The notes beneath the pieces are model-generated. The model saw only the letters and a program-made list of their open reading frames with translations, did no database searches and was not told the origin of the DNA. A program made the position numbers and the translations under genes. Positions 15,339 to 22,887 of a DNA stretch of 38,701 nucleotides are shown piece after piece. The DNA is from UBA12481 sp012523435. Its GTDB lineage: Bacteria > Bacteroidota > Bacteroidia > Bacteroidales > UBA12481. The stretch is from positions 1 to 38,701 of the forward strand of contig JAQUCP010000020.1 in assembly GCA_028686135.1 (NCBI GenBank). Reading direction: 5' to 3'. Position 1 is the stretch's first letter; every line of letters begins with the position of its first letter.

Positions 15339-16496
15339 TTAATTGATTTCGGCATGCCATACATCATTGGATGGACCGTTGGCGTTGGTGTCGCCTCCCA
15401 GGATCCAGATCTTTCCATCGAATTGGATGAATCCATAAGAATAGCGTGCATTTATGTCAGATCCTTTGGAATCGATCGACCAGAGGTTGCCGGGTTGCTG
15501 CTTCCACATCGTGACCTGCGTGGTTTGGGCAAAATGGAAGTGCCCAGTTGAGTTGGTGGCTCCGGGGAAGGTATATAACGTGTTGTTATAGAAGGCCATC
15601 TGATGTTCAGTACGGTATAAATATCCCTGTTCGAAGCTGACGGTGTCACTTTCAGGAGTCCAGTGGATGCCATCCTCCGAGCTCCAGAGCCATTGCCAGT
15701 CGGGCCGCGGATGAGCCTGATTGTTGGTGCCTTCGAATATCACCCCATGGTTTCCACCCTGGATATAGATCCGGCCCGATATGGGGTCAATACAGGCTGC
15801 ATGGCCTGCCCGGATTCCGTAATCATTGCAGTGCAGGTTTTCCCAATGGATTCCATCAGATGAGCGCCAGGCATCGTTGAAATATTTCATGGAGTAACGG
15901 GCACTGCCACTTTCGAGCATCGTGCTACCGCCAATGAGGTACAGATAGTCCTGGTTTCCCTCCTTACGTGCCACCATCGCATGGTTCATCCGCGGAAACC
16001 AGTCAGCCAGCGAATCAATGACTGAGTGATAGGTTCGCTCCTTGACCAGCTGCCAGTTGGCTCCATCAGCGGATTTCCAAACGTCGTTGTTGTATTGGCG
16101 GTACCCGGTGGCTTCATCAACGGAGAAGCCGCCTGCCAGGTACAGGGCATCACCTGAGCCATCATTAAAAACCGTAACCGTATGGCCGCGGCGACCTTTC
16201 CAGGGGGCATCTCCCTGGATCAGTTCCCAATCTTTCCCATCAACCGAGCTCCAAACATCCTCATAGTATGGATCTTTGCTTCGTTCCCCTGGATTATAGC
16301 CGCCAAAAACCCACAGTTTATCCTGGAAAGCCACAGCTGCAAAATCGAGACGATCCTTCCATTGGGCATGGGCTGTAACCTTTGTCCAGCTAAAATCCCC
16401 ATCATAAGGCGGAATCTCCCAATCTTCAAATGATATTAACTCACAGCTTGCCAATGTGATAGCCAAGGAAATGCCAACGATCCTAAATAGCTTCAT
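15339..16496 (-). CDS. kelch-type beta-propeller lipoprotein
   Basis: This protein has 385 residues. A lipoprotein signal with lipobox LASC (cysteine at residue 18) starts it. The rest is built of repeated kelch-like blades, each with a phrase such as DVWSSVDGKDWELI, DVWKSADGANWQLV, DAWRSSDGIHWENL or LWSSEDGIHWTPE, combined with LWVFGGY / LYLAGGF / LYLIGGS strands. At least five blades are seen, so a closed propeller is likely. It should sit on the periplasmic or outer face of a membrane; the ligand is unknown. It is the first gene of a two-gene operon with the DUF1207-like gene. Confidence 0.82.
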   Translation of the reverse strand: MKLFRIVGISLAITLASCELISFEDWEIPPYDGDFSWTKVTAHAQWKDRLDFAAVAFQDKLWVFGGYNPGERSKDPYYEDVWSSVDGKDWELIQGDAPWKGRRGHTVTVFNDGSGDALYLAGGFSVDEATGYRQYNNDVWKSADGANWQLVKERTYHSVIDSLADWFPRMNHAMVARKEGNQDYLYLIGGSTMLESGSARYSMKYFNDAWRSSDGIHWENLHCNDYGIRAGHAACIDPISGRIYIQGGNHGVIFEGTNNQAHPRPDWQWLWSSEDGIHWTPESDTVSFEQGYLYRTEHQMAFYNNTLYTFPGATNSTGHFHFAQTTQVTMWKQQPGNLWSIDSKGSDINARYSYGFIQFDGKIWILGGDTNANGPSNDVWHAEIN

Positions 16497-16634
16497 GTGT
16501 TTGTCCGGTTAAAAAAGGCGAAGTTAGCTAATCAGCGAGAGTTTACGGGGTGTGACATTGCCGATTAACCGTTTGTAGCATTCAGTTTGACGAATGGGGG
16601 TTTTGCCTGTTTAATGGTGTGAAGAAAATTCATT

Positions 16635-16666
16635 TTTGTCTTTCCCTCCCCTTTTCCTTACCTTTG
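16635..16666 (+). promoter_or_regulatory. Bacteroidota-type promoter of the TPP-riboswitch transcript
   Basis: TTTG at 16635-16638 and TACCTTTG at 16659-16666 are separated by 20 nt. This matches the known Bacteroidota sigma-ABfr consensus (-33 TTTG, -7 TAnnTTTG) with no mismatch. Transcription would start near 16673, just where the riboswitch begins. Confidence 0.8.
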
Positions 16667-16672
16667 CTTTGT

Positions 16673-16756
16673 CCTCTAAGGGGGTGCCTGAAAACTACGG
16701 GCTGAGATCATACCCTTAGAACCTGATCCGGGTAATGCCGGCGAAGGGAGAATGGC
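16673..16756 (+). promoter_or_regulatory. TPP riboswitch (THI element)
   Basis: The conserved blocks are present in order: GGGGTGCCTG, ACGGGCTGAGATCATACCC, then AACCTGATCCGGGTAATGCC and GGCGAAGGGA. These form the two parallel arms that bind thiamine pyrophosphate. It sits about 40 nt upstream of the TonB receptor gene and is the key evidence that this receptor transports thiamine or a precursor. High TPP should shut the gene off. Confidence 0.97.
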
Positions 16757-16780
16757 CACGGGGACGTTTGGCCTGGTTTT
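16754..16780 (+). promoter_or_regulatory. candidate expression-platform hairpin of the TPP riboswitch
   Basis: GGCCA (16754-16758) pairs with TGGCC (16769-16773), followed by TGGTTTTAATT. It could act as a weak terminator or hide the start region when TPP is bound. The stem is short, so the assignment is tentative. Confidence 0.4.
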
Positions 16781-16794
16781 AATTGCTAAATGCG

Positions 16795-19188
16795 ATGTTT
16801 AAAAGGATTGCTATCTTACTGGCATCCTGTTTCATCGTTCTGGCTGCGCATGCGCAATTAACGATTACCGGGACAGTGACAGATGAACAGGATCAGCCCC
16901 TCGCGGGGGCACACGTGCTTCTGGAAGGTACCCTGCAGGGTGTCATTACCAACCTTCAGGGTAACTTCAGTCTAACTAACTTAAAATCTGGTGATTATCA
17001 GCTACGAGTAACTTTTGTAGGCTTTAAACCACAGGAATACCCTGTGAGTCTAAAGGCTCCGGTTCATGTAAGAGTCAAGCTCGAACCGGCATCGGTGATG
17101 GCTGGAGAGGTGCTCGTGAAAGCCACCCGGGCTAAACGAACCGATCCGGTCGCCTACACTAACGTATCAAAGGAGGAGTTGGGCGAAATGAGCCGGGCAC
17201 AGGATATTCCCTACCTCCTGGCTTTAACCCCATCCGTCGTCTATACCAGTGATGGCGGTACCGGAGTTGGATATACGGGAATGCGGATCAGAGGTACTGA
17301 TCCTACCCGTATCAATGTGACAGTCAACGGTATTCCCTTCAATAACAGCGAGTCACATGAGGTTTACTGGGTGGATATGCCCGATATCGTCTCCTCTACG
17401 GAGAATATCCAAATCCAACGGGGCGTAGGAACCTCAACCCAAGGCGCTGGAGCTTTCGGCGCTAATATCAACCTGCAAACCACCGCCTTGAATTCTAACC
17501 CCTACTCAAGTGTGAGTGCTTCGGCCGGATCCTTTAATACATGGAAAACAGCGATCAGCGCTGGTACCGGCCTTCTGGCAGATCACTTTAGCGTGGATGC
17601 CCGCCTCTCCCGAATCCATTCCGATGGGTTCATCGATCGCGCATTTACCGACCTCTCGTCGGTGTTTCTCTCCGGAGGCTATTTCTCCAAAAAGAGTATC
17701 GTGAAAGCAACATTCTTCACCGGCAAAGAACTAACCTACCAAGCCTGGGGCGGAGTGCCGTCTGAACTGCTCGAAACAAACCGGACCTATAATCCCTATA
17801 CTTATGAGAATGAGGTAGATGATTATACTATGGAAAATTTGCAGCTGAGCTGGTCGCAGCAGTTTAATGCTAACCTCGATCAGACACTAGCGCTACATTA
17901 TACCGGTGGTCGAGGTTATTACGAACAGTTTAAGGAAGATGCAAAACTGACTGATTATCTCATTGATCCATTAGTTGTTGGTTCGGAGGTGCTCAATCGT
18001 GCCGACCTGGTACGACGGAAATGGTTGGATAACACCTTTGTCGGGATGGTCTATTCGCTTAATTATCAGAGAAATAAGTTCAACCTTTCCGCCGGTGGAG
18101 GAATCAATCGCTACGATGGTGACCATTTTGGTCGGGTGATCTGGGCGGCTCTGGCACCGGGTGTGGGCCCCGATCATCAATATTATGATAACCGCGGCCT
18201 GAAATCAGAAGTGAGTCCGTTTATCCGGGCAAACTACAGCATCTTCAAAGGTGTTAACCTTTATGCTGATATGCAGTATCGGTTTATCGATTATCAGATT
18301 AAAGGGATAGATGATGATCAGCGGGTTGTGACCATGGAACGCCGTTATCATTTTCTTAACCCCAAAGGCGGTGTGACGGTGGATCTGTCTGCCGGATCTC
18401 AGGCTTTTATCAGCTACGCTATCGCTCACCGCGAACCTCGACGTAACAATTTTACCGATGCCCGTCCGGGGCAGCTACCCCGACCGGAAACATTACGCGA
18501 TCTGGAAGCTGGGTACCGCTTCTCATCTTCCATCCTGGCAACAGAGATCAACCTTTACTGGATGGATTATACCGATCAGCTCGTGCTGACAGGTGAGATC
18601 AATGATGTAGGCTCTCCGGTGATGGTTAATATTCCCGATAGTTATCGTGCTGGTGTTGAGCTTGCTGTGAAACTGACGCCAGTGCGAAGGCTCTCCTGGG
18701 ATGTGAACCTGACGCTGAGCCGAAACCGGGTACGTGATTTTACCGAATATGTGGATGATTGGGATACCGGGGAGCAGCGAGCTATTCCACTTGGAGAAAC
18801 ACACCTGTCCTTTTCTCCCTCTATCATCGCCGGTAGCCGCATCACCTGGCTTGCAGGAGGAGTGTTAAAAGTATCATTTGACACGAAACTAGTTGGTAGT
18901 CAGTATATTGATAATAGTTCTGATTCGGACCGAATGCTCGATCCCTATCTGGTCAACAACCTCAACATCTCCTATCCGTTCAAGTGGCAAGATGCCGGGG
19001 AGGGGAGTCTGTTCCTCCAGGTGAACAACATCTTTAATGAACAGTATGAAACCAATGCTTGGGTTTACAGTTACTACTATGACGGAATCCGTTATAAAAC
19101 TGATGGGTACTTTCCTCAGGCAGGGGTGAACTTTATGGTCGGGCTGAATATTGACCTGACAGGCTACAAGAAACAGGCAGGTTCCTAA
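16795..19188 (+). CDS. TonB-dependent receptor, probable thiamine transporter
   Basis: I use the ATG at 16795 (797 residues) rather than an upstream in-frame TTG, because MFKRIAILLASCFIVLAAHAQ is a clean signal peptide. A carboxypeptidase-like domain (about 22-105) is followed by the plug with GYTGMRIRGTDPTRINVTVN and GTSTQGAGAFGANI, then a 22-strand-type barrel rich in aromatic strands (VNNIFNEQYETNAWV near the end). It should import a large ligand across the outer membrane with TonB energy. The TPP riboswitch directly upstream points to thiamine or a phosphorylated form. The usual inner-membrane partner PnuT and thiamine pyrophosphokinase are not adjacent here. The stop overlaps the convergent next gene by 4 nt. 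Confidence 0.9.
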   Translation: MFKRIAILLASCFIVLAAHAQLTITGTVTDEQDQPLAGAHVLLEGTLQGVITNLQGNFSLTNLKSGDYQLRVTFVGFKPQEYPVSLKAPVHVRVKLEPASVMAGEVLVKATRAKRTDPVAYTNVSKEELGEMSRAQDIPYLLALTPSVVYTSDGGTGVGYTGMRIRGTDPTRINVTVNGIPFNNSESHEVYWVDMPDIVSSTENIQIQRGVGTSTQGAGAFGANINLQTTALNSNPYSSVSASAGSFNTWKTAISAGTGLLADHFSVDARLSRIHSDGFIDRAFTDLSSVFLSGGYFSKKSIVKATFFTGKELTYQAWGGVPSELLETNRTYNPYTYENEVDDYTMENLQLSWSQQFNANLDQTLALHYTGGRGYYEQFKEDAKLTDYLIDPLVVGSEVLNRADLVRRKWLDNTFVGMVYSLNYQRNKFNLSAGGGINRYDGDHFGRVIWAALAPGVGPDHQYYDNRGLKSEVSPFIRANYSIFKGVNLYADMQYRFIDYQIKGIDDDQRVVTMERRYHFLNPKGGVTVDLSAGSQAFISYAIAHREPRRNNFTDARPGQLPRPETLRDLEAGYRFSSSILATEINLYWMDYTDQLVLTGEINDVGSPVMVNIPDSYRAGVELAVKLTPVRRLSWDVNLTLSRNRVRDFTEYVDDWDTGEQRAIPLGETHLSFSPSIIAGSRITWLAGGVLKVSFDTKLVGSQYIDNSSDSDRMLDPYLVNNLNISYPFKWQDAGEGSLFLQVNNIFNEQYETNAWVYSYYYDGIRYKTDGYFPQAGVNFMVGLNIDLTGYKKQAGS

Positions 19189-19766
19189 AACCACCAACCC
19201 AATGCAAGCCTTGGTGCGGTATATGGGAGGTAACGGGTGTAGGGGTTGTTGGGTGATTGTTGAAGCTTGATCCCAGCCTGGGCTGCTAGCATGAGGCTCC
19301 AGCCACGATTGAAGAGGATGGCATAGCCAGCCTCAGCGGCAAAACCAAGGGAATAGTATTGATTCAGACGATAATAGGCAGGGGTGATGACCGGGGCGGC
19401 GTAAAAACCACGCTGCCCCTCTTCACTATTCTTCTTTGAGAAATAGTAAGGCACTGCGATCTCTACACCAACAGTTGACATTTCATTCGGGAGTTCAGGC
19501 CTGAACTGTAGATCTGCAATAGGATGAAAACGAATACCAACGTGTCGGTTTATTGCATATTCAAAAGAGATTGGCAATACATTGATATTGATGAGTGATC
19601 GTTCGTAATCATCTTGCCCGGCTAAAGAAACGCCGGGTTGAATGCCGATAAAAAAACTGACCGGCCGGATCCGAATCTCCTGTACTTCTTGCGAAATACC
19701 CGCCAATGCCAGAGATAACCCCAAAAAAATGGTAGTGAACTTTGTGACTATGGTGATAGTTTTCAT
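19185..19766 (-). CDS. small outer-membrane beta-barrel protein
   Basis: The ATG at 19766 gives 193 residues with a signal peptide (MKTITIVTKFTTIFLGLSLALAGIS). The mature part is built of alternating strands: SFFIGIQPGVSLAG, FEYAINRHVGIRFHPIAD, VGVEIAVPYYFSKK, GFYAAPVITPAYYRL, YSLGFAAEAGYAIL, WSLMLAAQAGIKL. It ends in LALGWWF, a terminal aromatic typical of outer-membrane barrels. The family is not recognised beyond the OmpA/OmpW-like 8-strand size. It converges with the TonB receptor gene. Confidence 0.65.
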   Translation of the reverse strand: MKTITIVTKFTTIFLGLSLALAGISQEVQEIRIRPVSFFIGIQPGVSLAGQDDYERSLININVLPISFEYAINRHVGIRFHPIADLQFRPELPNEMSTVGVEIAVPYYFSKKNSEEGQRGFYAAPVITPAYYRLNQYYSLGFAAEAGYAILFNRGWSLMLAAQAGIKLQQSPNNPYTRYLPYTAPRLALGWWF

Positions 19767-19779
19767 GGGATTAAGATAC

Positions 19780-19816
19780 AAAAAAACATCCGGTACTCTT
19801 GAGAGCACCGGATGTT
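19780..19816 (-). terminator. strong intrinsic terminator behind the TPR gene
   Basis: AACATCCGGT (19785-19794) pairs with ACCGGATGTT (19807-19816), and the stem extends inward through CTCT/AGAG with one mismatch. On the minus strand it is followed by TTTTTTT. It ends the transcript of the gene at 19839-20810 and insulates the barrel-protein gene. Confidence 0.88.
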
Positions 19817-19838
19817 ATCGGTTATTAACTTTAACGGA

Positions 19839-20810
19839 TTATTGACCGCACTTTAGCACGACCTCAATTTCATACTTGGCAAGTTCGAGGAACTGACCAA
19901 CCATGGCTTTTTTAAAGCTTTCGCAGGCAGCAGCGTTGTCGCCCTTGCCTTTCTGGGCGGTACCCAGCTCAAAGTAAAATTTTGCTTCTTTTTCGGCGTT
20001 ATCTTCCTCAAGCTCAATCCCTTTGTTAGCTGTTTCGATGGCCTTATCCCAATTAGAGATTCCATTATAAGCTTTAGCTAGAAAGAATATGGCATCTTTA
20101 CTGGTTGCATCGTATTTCATGGCTTTTTCCAAAGCTACTGCACCTTCTTCGTGCTTGTTGCTGTTCACTAACTTTGAGCCTTTCACTAGGAAATATTTCA
20201 GGCCGGCTTGTTGTGCCTGCCGGATCTCATTGGGGTTTCTGGAACTCATAGAGGCACTCTCAAGGGCTTTTTCGAATGCATCATCATTTTCGGCATCCCG
20301 GTAAATAAAAGCCTGAATCAGCCAAGCAGTGGTGTTCGATGAATCTAATCCCAGGGCTTTGGTTATGTTCTCTTGAGCTTTTTCGGTATTCTTAGCGTTG
20401 AGATAGGCATGGGCTTTCATCGAATGAATCCTTACCAGTGCAGAGATGCTCCGGGAGACAACCTCGGGGGTGTCATACTCTTTGCCGTATTTGAGGGCCT
20501 GTTCAAATGATCCGGTAGCGTTGTCCAGCTCTTTTGCTGAAGCTTGGTTGGTCCCCAGATTATAGTACGCTCCGGGAAGCTTGTTCTGAGCGGCGGCCTT
20601 GACCGAATCGGCTTCGGCACCCACTTGACCACAAGTGGTGATACACTCGTTGAGAGCCTGAATGGCTCCCGACGGATCACTTTTTATCAGCGGAAGGGCT
20701 GAATTGTAAAACTTTGTTGCCGCAGCAAGATCCTGAGCGGAGAGCGAAACACTAAACCCTGCCATCAGGGAAATCGCTACTACGAAAAGGCGAATGGTCT
20801 TCAATTTCAT
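19839..20810 (-). CDS. secreted TPR-repeat protein
   Basis: The ATG at 20810 gives 323 residues and a standard signal peptide (MKLKTIRLFVVAISLMAGFS to LSAQ); an ATG five codons upstream is equally possible. Tetratricopeptide helices follow: AYYNLGTNQASAKELDNATG, AHAYLNAKNTEKAQENITKA, AVALEKAMKYDATSKDAIFF, KAYNGISNWDKAIETANKGI. It should act as a periplasmic scaffold; no partner can be named. It stands alone with its own terminator. The minus-strand upstream sequence has TAACTTTA about 40 nt before the start, one mismatch from the -7 consensus TAnnTTTG. Confidence 0.78.
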   Translation of the reverse strand: MKLKTIRLFVVAISLMAGFSVSLSAQDLAAATKFYNSALPLIKSDPSGAIQALNECITTCGQVGAEADSVKAAAQNKLPGAYYNLGTNQASAKELDNATGSFEQALKYGKEYDTPEVVSRSISALVRIHSMKAHAYLNAKNTEKAQENITKALGLDSSNTTAWLIQAFIYRDAENDDAFEKALESASMSSRNPNEIRQAQQAGLKYFLVKGSKLVNSNKHEEGAVALEKAMKYDATSKDAIFFLAKAYNGISNWDKAIETANKGIELEEDNAEKEAKFYFELGTAQKGKGDNAAACESFKKAMVGQFLELAKYEIEVVLKCGQ

Positions 20811-20935
20811 CTTTAAAAATGCCATTATTAAACAGTTAGTGAAATACTTATTATTGGGCGGTAAAGTTATAAAAGTATCTAAAAAAGGAAACACCATTAT
20901 CAATTCATTCAACCCTGTAGTCAATTGATTGATAG

Positions 20936-21136
20936 TTAGGTCTCCATTTCACGAAAAATCTTCTCGATTTCTTTGTTGGCTGAATGTAATTTCTTTTTGC
21001 AAATCTTGATTAACTCGACCACCCTTTTAAGATTAGCTCCCAACACATCTACATCCAACTCCTGATTCTCAATTTGGCTCAAGATTTCCTCAATCTCCTC
21101 AATCGCCTGGTGATAACTCAACTCATTTGGTGTCAT
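20936..21136 (-). CDS. xseB: exodeoxyribonuclease VII small subunit
   Basis: This is 66 residues of almost pure helix. YHQAIEEIEEILSQIENQEL is followed by LKRVVELIKICKKKL, the conserved pattern of the small subunit that sheathes XseA. Length fits the family (60-80). It lies in the same operon as xseA but is separated from it by a PNPOx-fold gene; the gap to that gene is 25 nt. It degrades single-stranded DNA together with XseA in the cytoplasm. Confidence 0.88.
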   Translation of the reverse strand: MTPNELSYHQAIEEIEEILSQIENQELDVDVLGANLKRVVELIKICKKKLHSANKEIEKIFREMET

Positions 21137-21161
21137 ATCGATTTTTTTTCTTGCCTATGAT

Positions 21162-21626
21162 TTAGTACCCGTAAACCTTACCGGTCATTTTAGTTGCTTT
21201 TATCCTCATTATTACTACGTTACGAATTGATGGCTCCGAGAATTCATAATTTTCGCCGGTATATTTCAGCATCACCAGTTTCATGATCCGGTATTTCTCG
21301 TCATAATCATCAATAAACTCAACGTTACCAAACAGGTTAACGCTTTTAAATTTCATCCCCCACGAGCAGCCAACCTCTTTGTGCCTGTAAAACAGTTCGT
21401 TGCCAACATTGAAGTTGATGCAAACGGATGGATTATTTTTAAGGATATCGAGCTTAAGACCTTTAGTATCAGCGTGGAGATATACAACACCTGATTCGTA
21501 CGCGAAGTTCATCGGCACCACATAAGGGTTGTTTTCATTTGCCAGGCCTACATAACAAGTTTGGGCTTCGTTGATAATTTGGTCGATTTCGGTCTGTTTG
21601 GACAGAATTCGGGGACGCAACATCAT
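21162..21626 (-). CDS. PNPOx-like flavin-binding protein (Nim-type)
   Basis: This protein has 154 residues. It has the split-barrel fold of the pyridoxamine 5'-phosphate oxidase family: EAQTCYVGLANENNPYVVPM, FAYESGVVYLHADTKGLKLD, ILKNNPSVCINF, then LFGNVEFIDD. This resembles the NimA/NimC group, some of which reduce 5-nitroimidazoles. Ordinary chromosomal members have unknown substrates, so resistance should not be assumed. The start codon overlaps the stop of xseA as ATGA (21623-21626), indicating translational coupling. Its place between xseA and xseB is unusual. Confidence 0.78.
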   Translation of the reverse strand: MMLRPRILSKQTEIDQIINEAQTCYVGLANENNPYVVPMNFAYESGVVYLHADTKGLKLDILKNNPSVCINFNVGNELFYRHKEVGCSWGMKFKSVNLFGNVEFIDDYDEKYRIMKLVMLKYTGENYEFSEPSIRNVVIMRIKATKMTGKVYGY

Positions 21627-22885
21627 GGTTGTTTTGTGTTTAAAGATTCGACAATACTATGTATTTCACCATCGGTCAAGCGGGTGGTCAGCTGGTCGTC
21701 GGCTTTTACCTCCTGCACACTTTTGAGTGGTTTGCCGTTCCTAAGCGTAATGGAGTAGCCCCGTGCCAGTAGCCGCAGCGGATCGTGCAGGCGGGTGGCT
21801 TCGCTGAAGATGGCCAGCTGCTGATCCTGCCATTTCACGAGGTTGATGGCGGAGCGCCTGGCCTGCTGCGCAAGATGATCGAGGTGTAGCTGTTTTTCTC
21901 GGGTTAAGCTTTTGATTCTCAGTCCTAAGCCTTCGGTAATCAGGTTGAGTTTCTCGGTTCCTAACTGAATAATCTCGCGTGCAGATTCTGCTGTTTGCGT
22001 GGAGAGCTCATCGATGGTGGCTTCAAAACGTTCTACTTCGTTGATTAGAAACTCTGCTGCGGCTGTTGGGGTTTTGCATCGGGTGTGGGCTACCAGGTCG
22101 AGAATGGTGTCGTCCTGTTCATGGCCGATGCCGGTGATAACGGGTAGGGGGAATTGTGTTACGGCTAATCCCAACTCAAAATGGTCGAAACTGCTCAGAT
22201 CGATTTTGGAGCCTCCTCCGCGAATGATCACCACTGCATCGAAATGTTCGCTCACTGCGGCAATCCGGTCTAACGCGTTCATCATGGTTGGTGCCGTCTC
22301 ACTACCTTGCATCACGGCTGCAAATAGTTTGGTGTAGAAGCAATATCCTCCATCATTGTGGGTCAGCTGGTTCATAAAGTCACCATAGCCGGCTGCGGTG
22401 GCCGAGGAGATAATGGCTATACGCTGTGGCACTACCGGCAGCTCAAGTTCCCGGTTCATCCCAAAAGTGCCGGTTTCTTCGAGCTTGCGGAGAATCTGAA
22501 GCCTGCGGGCAGCCATCTCACCCAACGTGTATTTAGGCTCAATATCTCTGATATTCAGGCTAAAAGAATAAACTTCGTGAAACTCAACCATGACTTTAAC
22601 CATCACTTTAATTCCAGGGGCAAGTTCCTGCCCGGTGGTGGTCTCGAAGTATGGTTTGATCATCCGGAAAGCGCTCGACCAGATGGTTGCCCGCGCGCGG
22701 GCTAGGACTCTGTCACTATCAGGATCTTTTTCAATCAGTTCGAGATAGCAGTGGCCATTTCGGTTAACCGACAGCTCGCTAATTTCTGCGACGACCCAAA
22801 CCGGTTCGGGAAAGCTTTGGAGGATCTGCTCCCTGATCCGCTGGTTAAGTTGTGAAAGTCCGGGTGCTTCAAACTCGGGCATCAA
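21623..22885 (-). CDS. xseA: exodeoxyribonuclease VII large subunit
   Basis: This protein has 420 residues. The N-terminal OB-fold is seen in LSQLNQRIREQILQSFPEPV and VVAEISELSVNRNGHCYLEL, and the catalytic part in PQRIAIISSATAAGYGDFMN, VVIIRGGGSKIDLSSFD and PVITGIGHEQDDTILDLVAH. A long coiled coil follows, and the family tail LARGYSITLRNGKPLKSVQE closes it. It degrades ssDNA as a complex with XseB. The start is 2 nt after the subtilase stop codon, and the stop overlaps the PNPOx-like gene by 4 nt, so it is embedded in an operon. Confidence 0.93.
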   Translation of the reverse strand: MMPEFEAPGLSQLNQRIREQILQSFPEPVWVVAEISELSVNRNGHCYLELIEKDPDSDRVLARARATIWSSAFRMIKPYFETTTGQELAPGIKVMVKVMVEFHEVYSFSLNIRDIEPKYTLGEMAARRLQILRKLEETGTFGMNRELELPVVPQRIAIISSATAAGYGDFMNQLTHNDGGYCFYTKLFAAVMQGSETAPTMMNALDRIAAVSEHFDAVVIIRGGGSKIDLSSFDHFELGLAVTQFPLPVITGIGHEQDDTILDLVAHTRCKTPTAAAEFLINEVERFEATIDELSTQTAESAREIIQLGTEKLNLITEGLGLRIKSLTREKQLHLDHLAQQARRSAINLVKWQDQQLAIFSEATRLHDPLRLLARGYSITLRNGKPLKSVQEVKADDQLTTRLTDGEIHSIVESLNTKQP

Positions 22886-22887
22886 GG

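Noticed and set aside
16783..16785. TTG start for the TonB receptor
   Set aside because: The ATG at 16795 gives a clean signal peptide and lies further from the riboswitch hairpin.
21162..21626. Calling the PNPOx-like gene a nitroimidazole-resistance (nim) gene
   Set aside because: Resemblance is to the wider fold family only; no residue specific to proven Nim proteins can be named.
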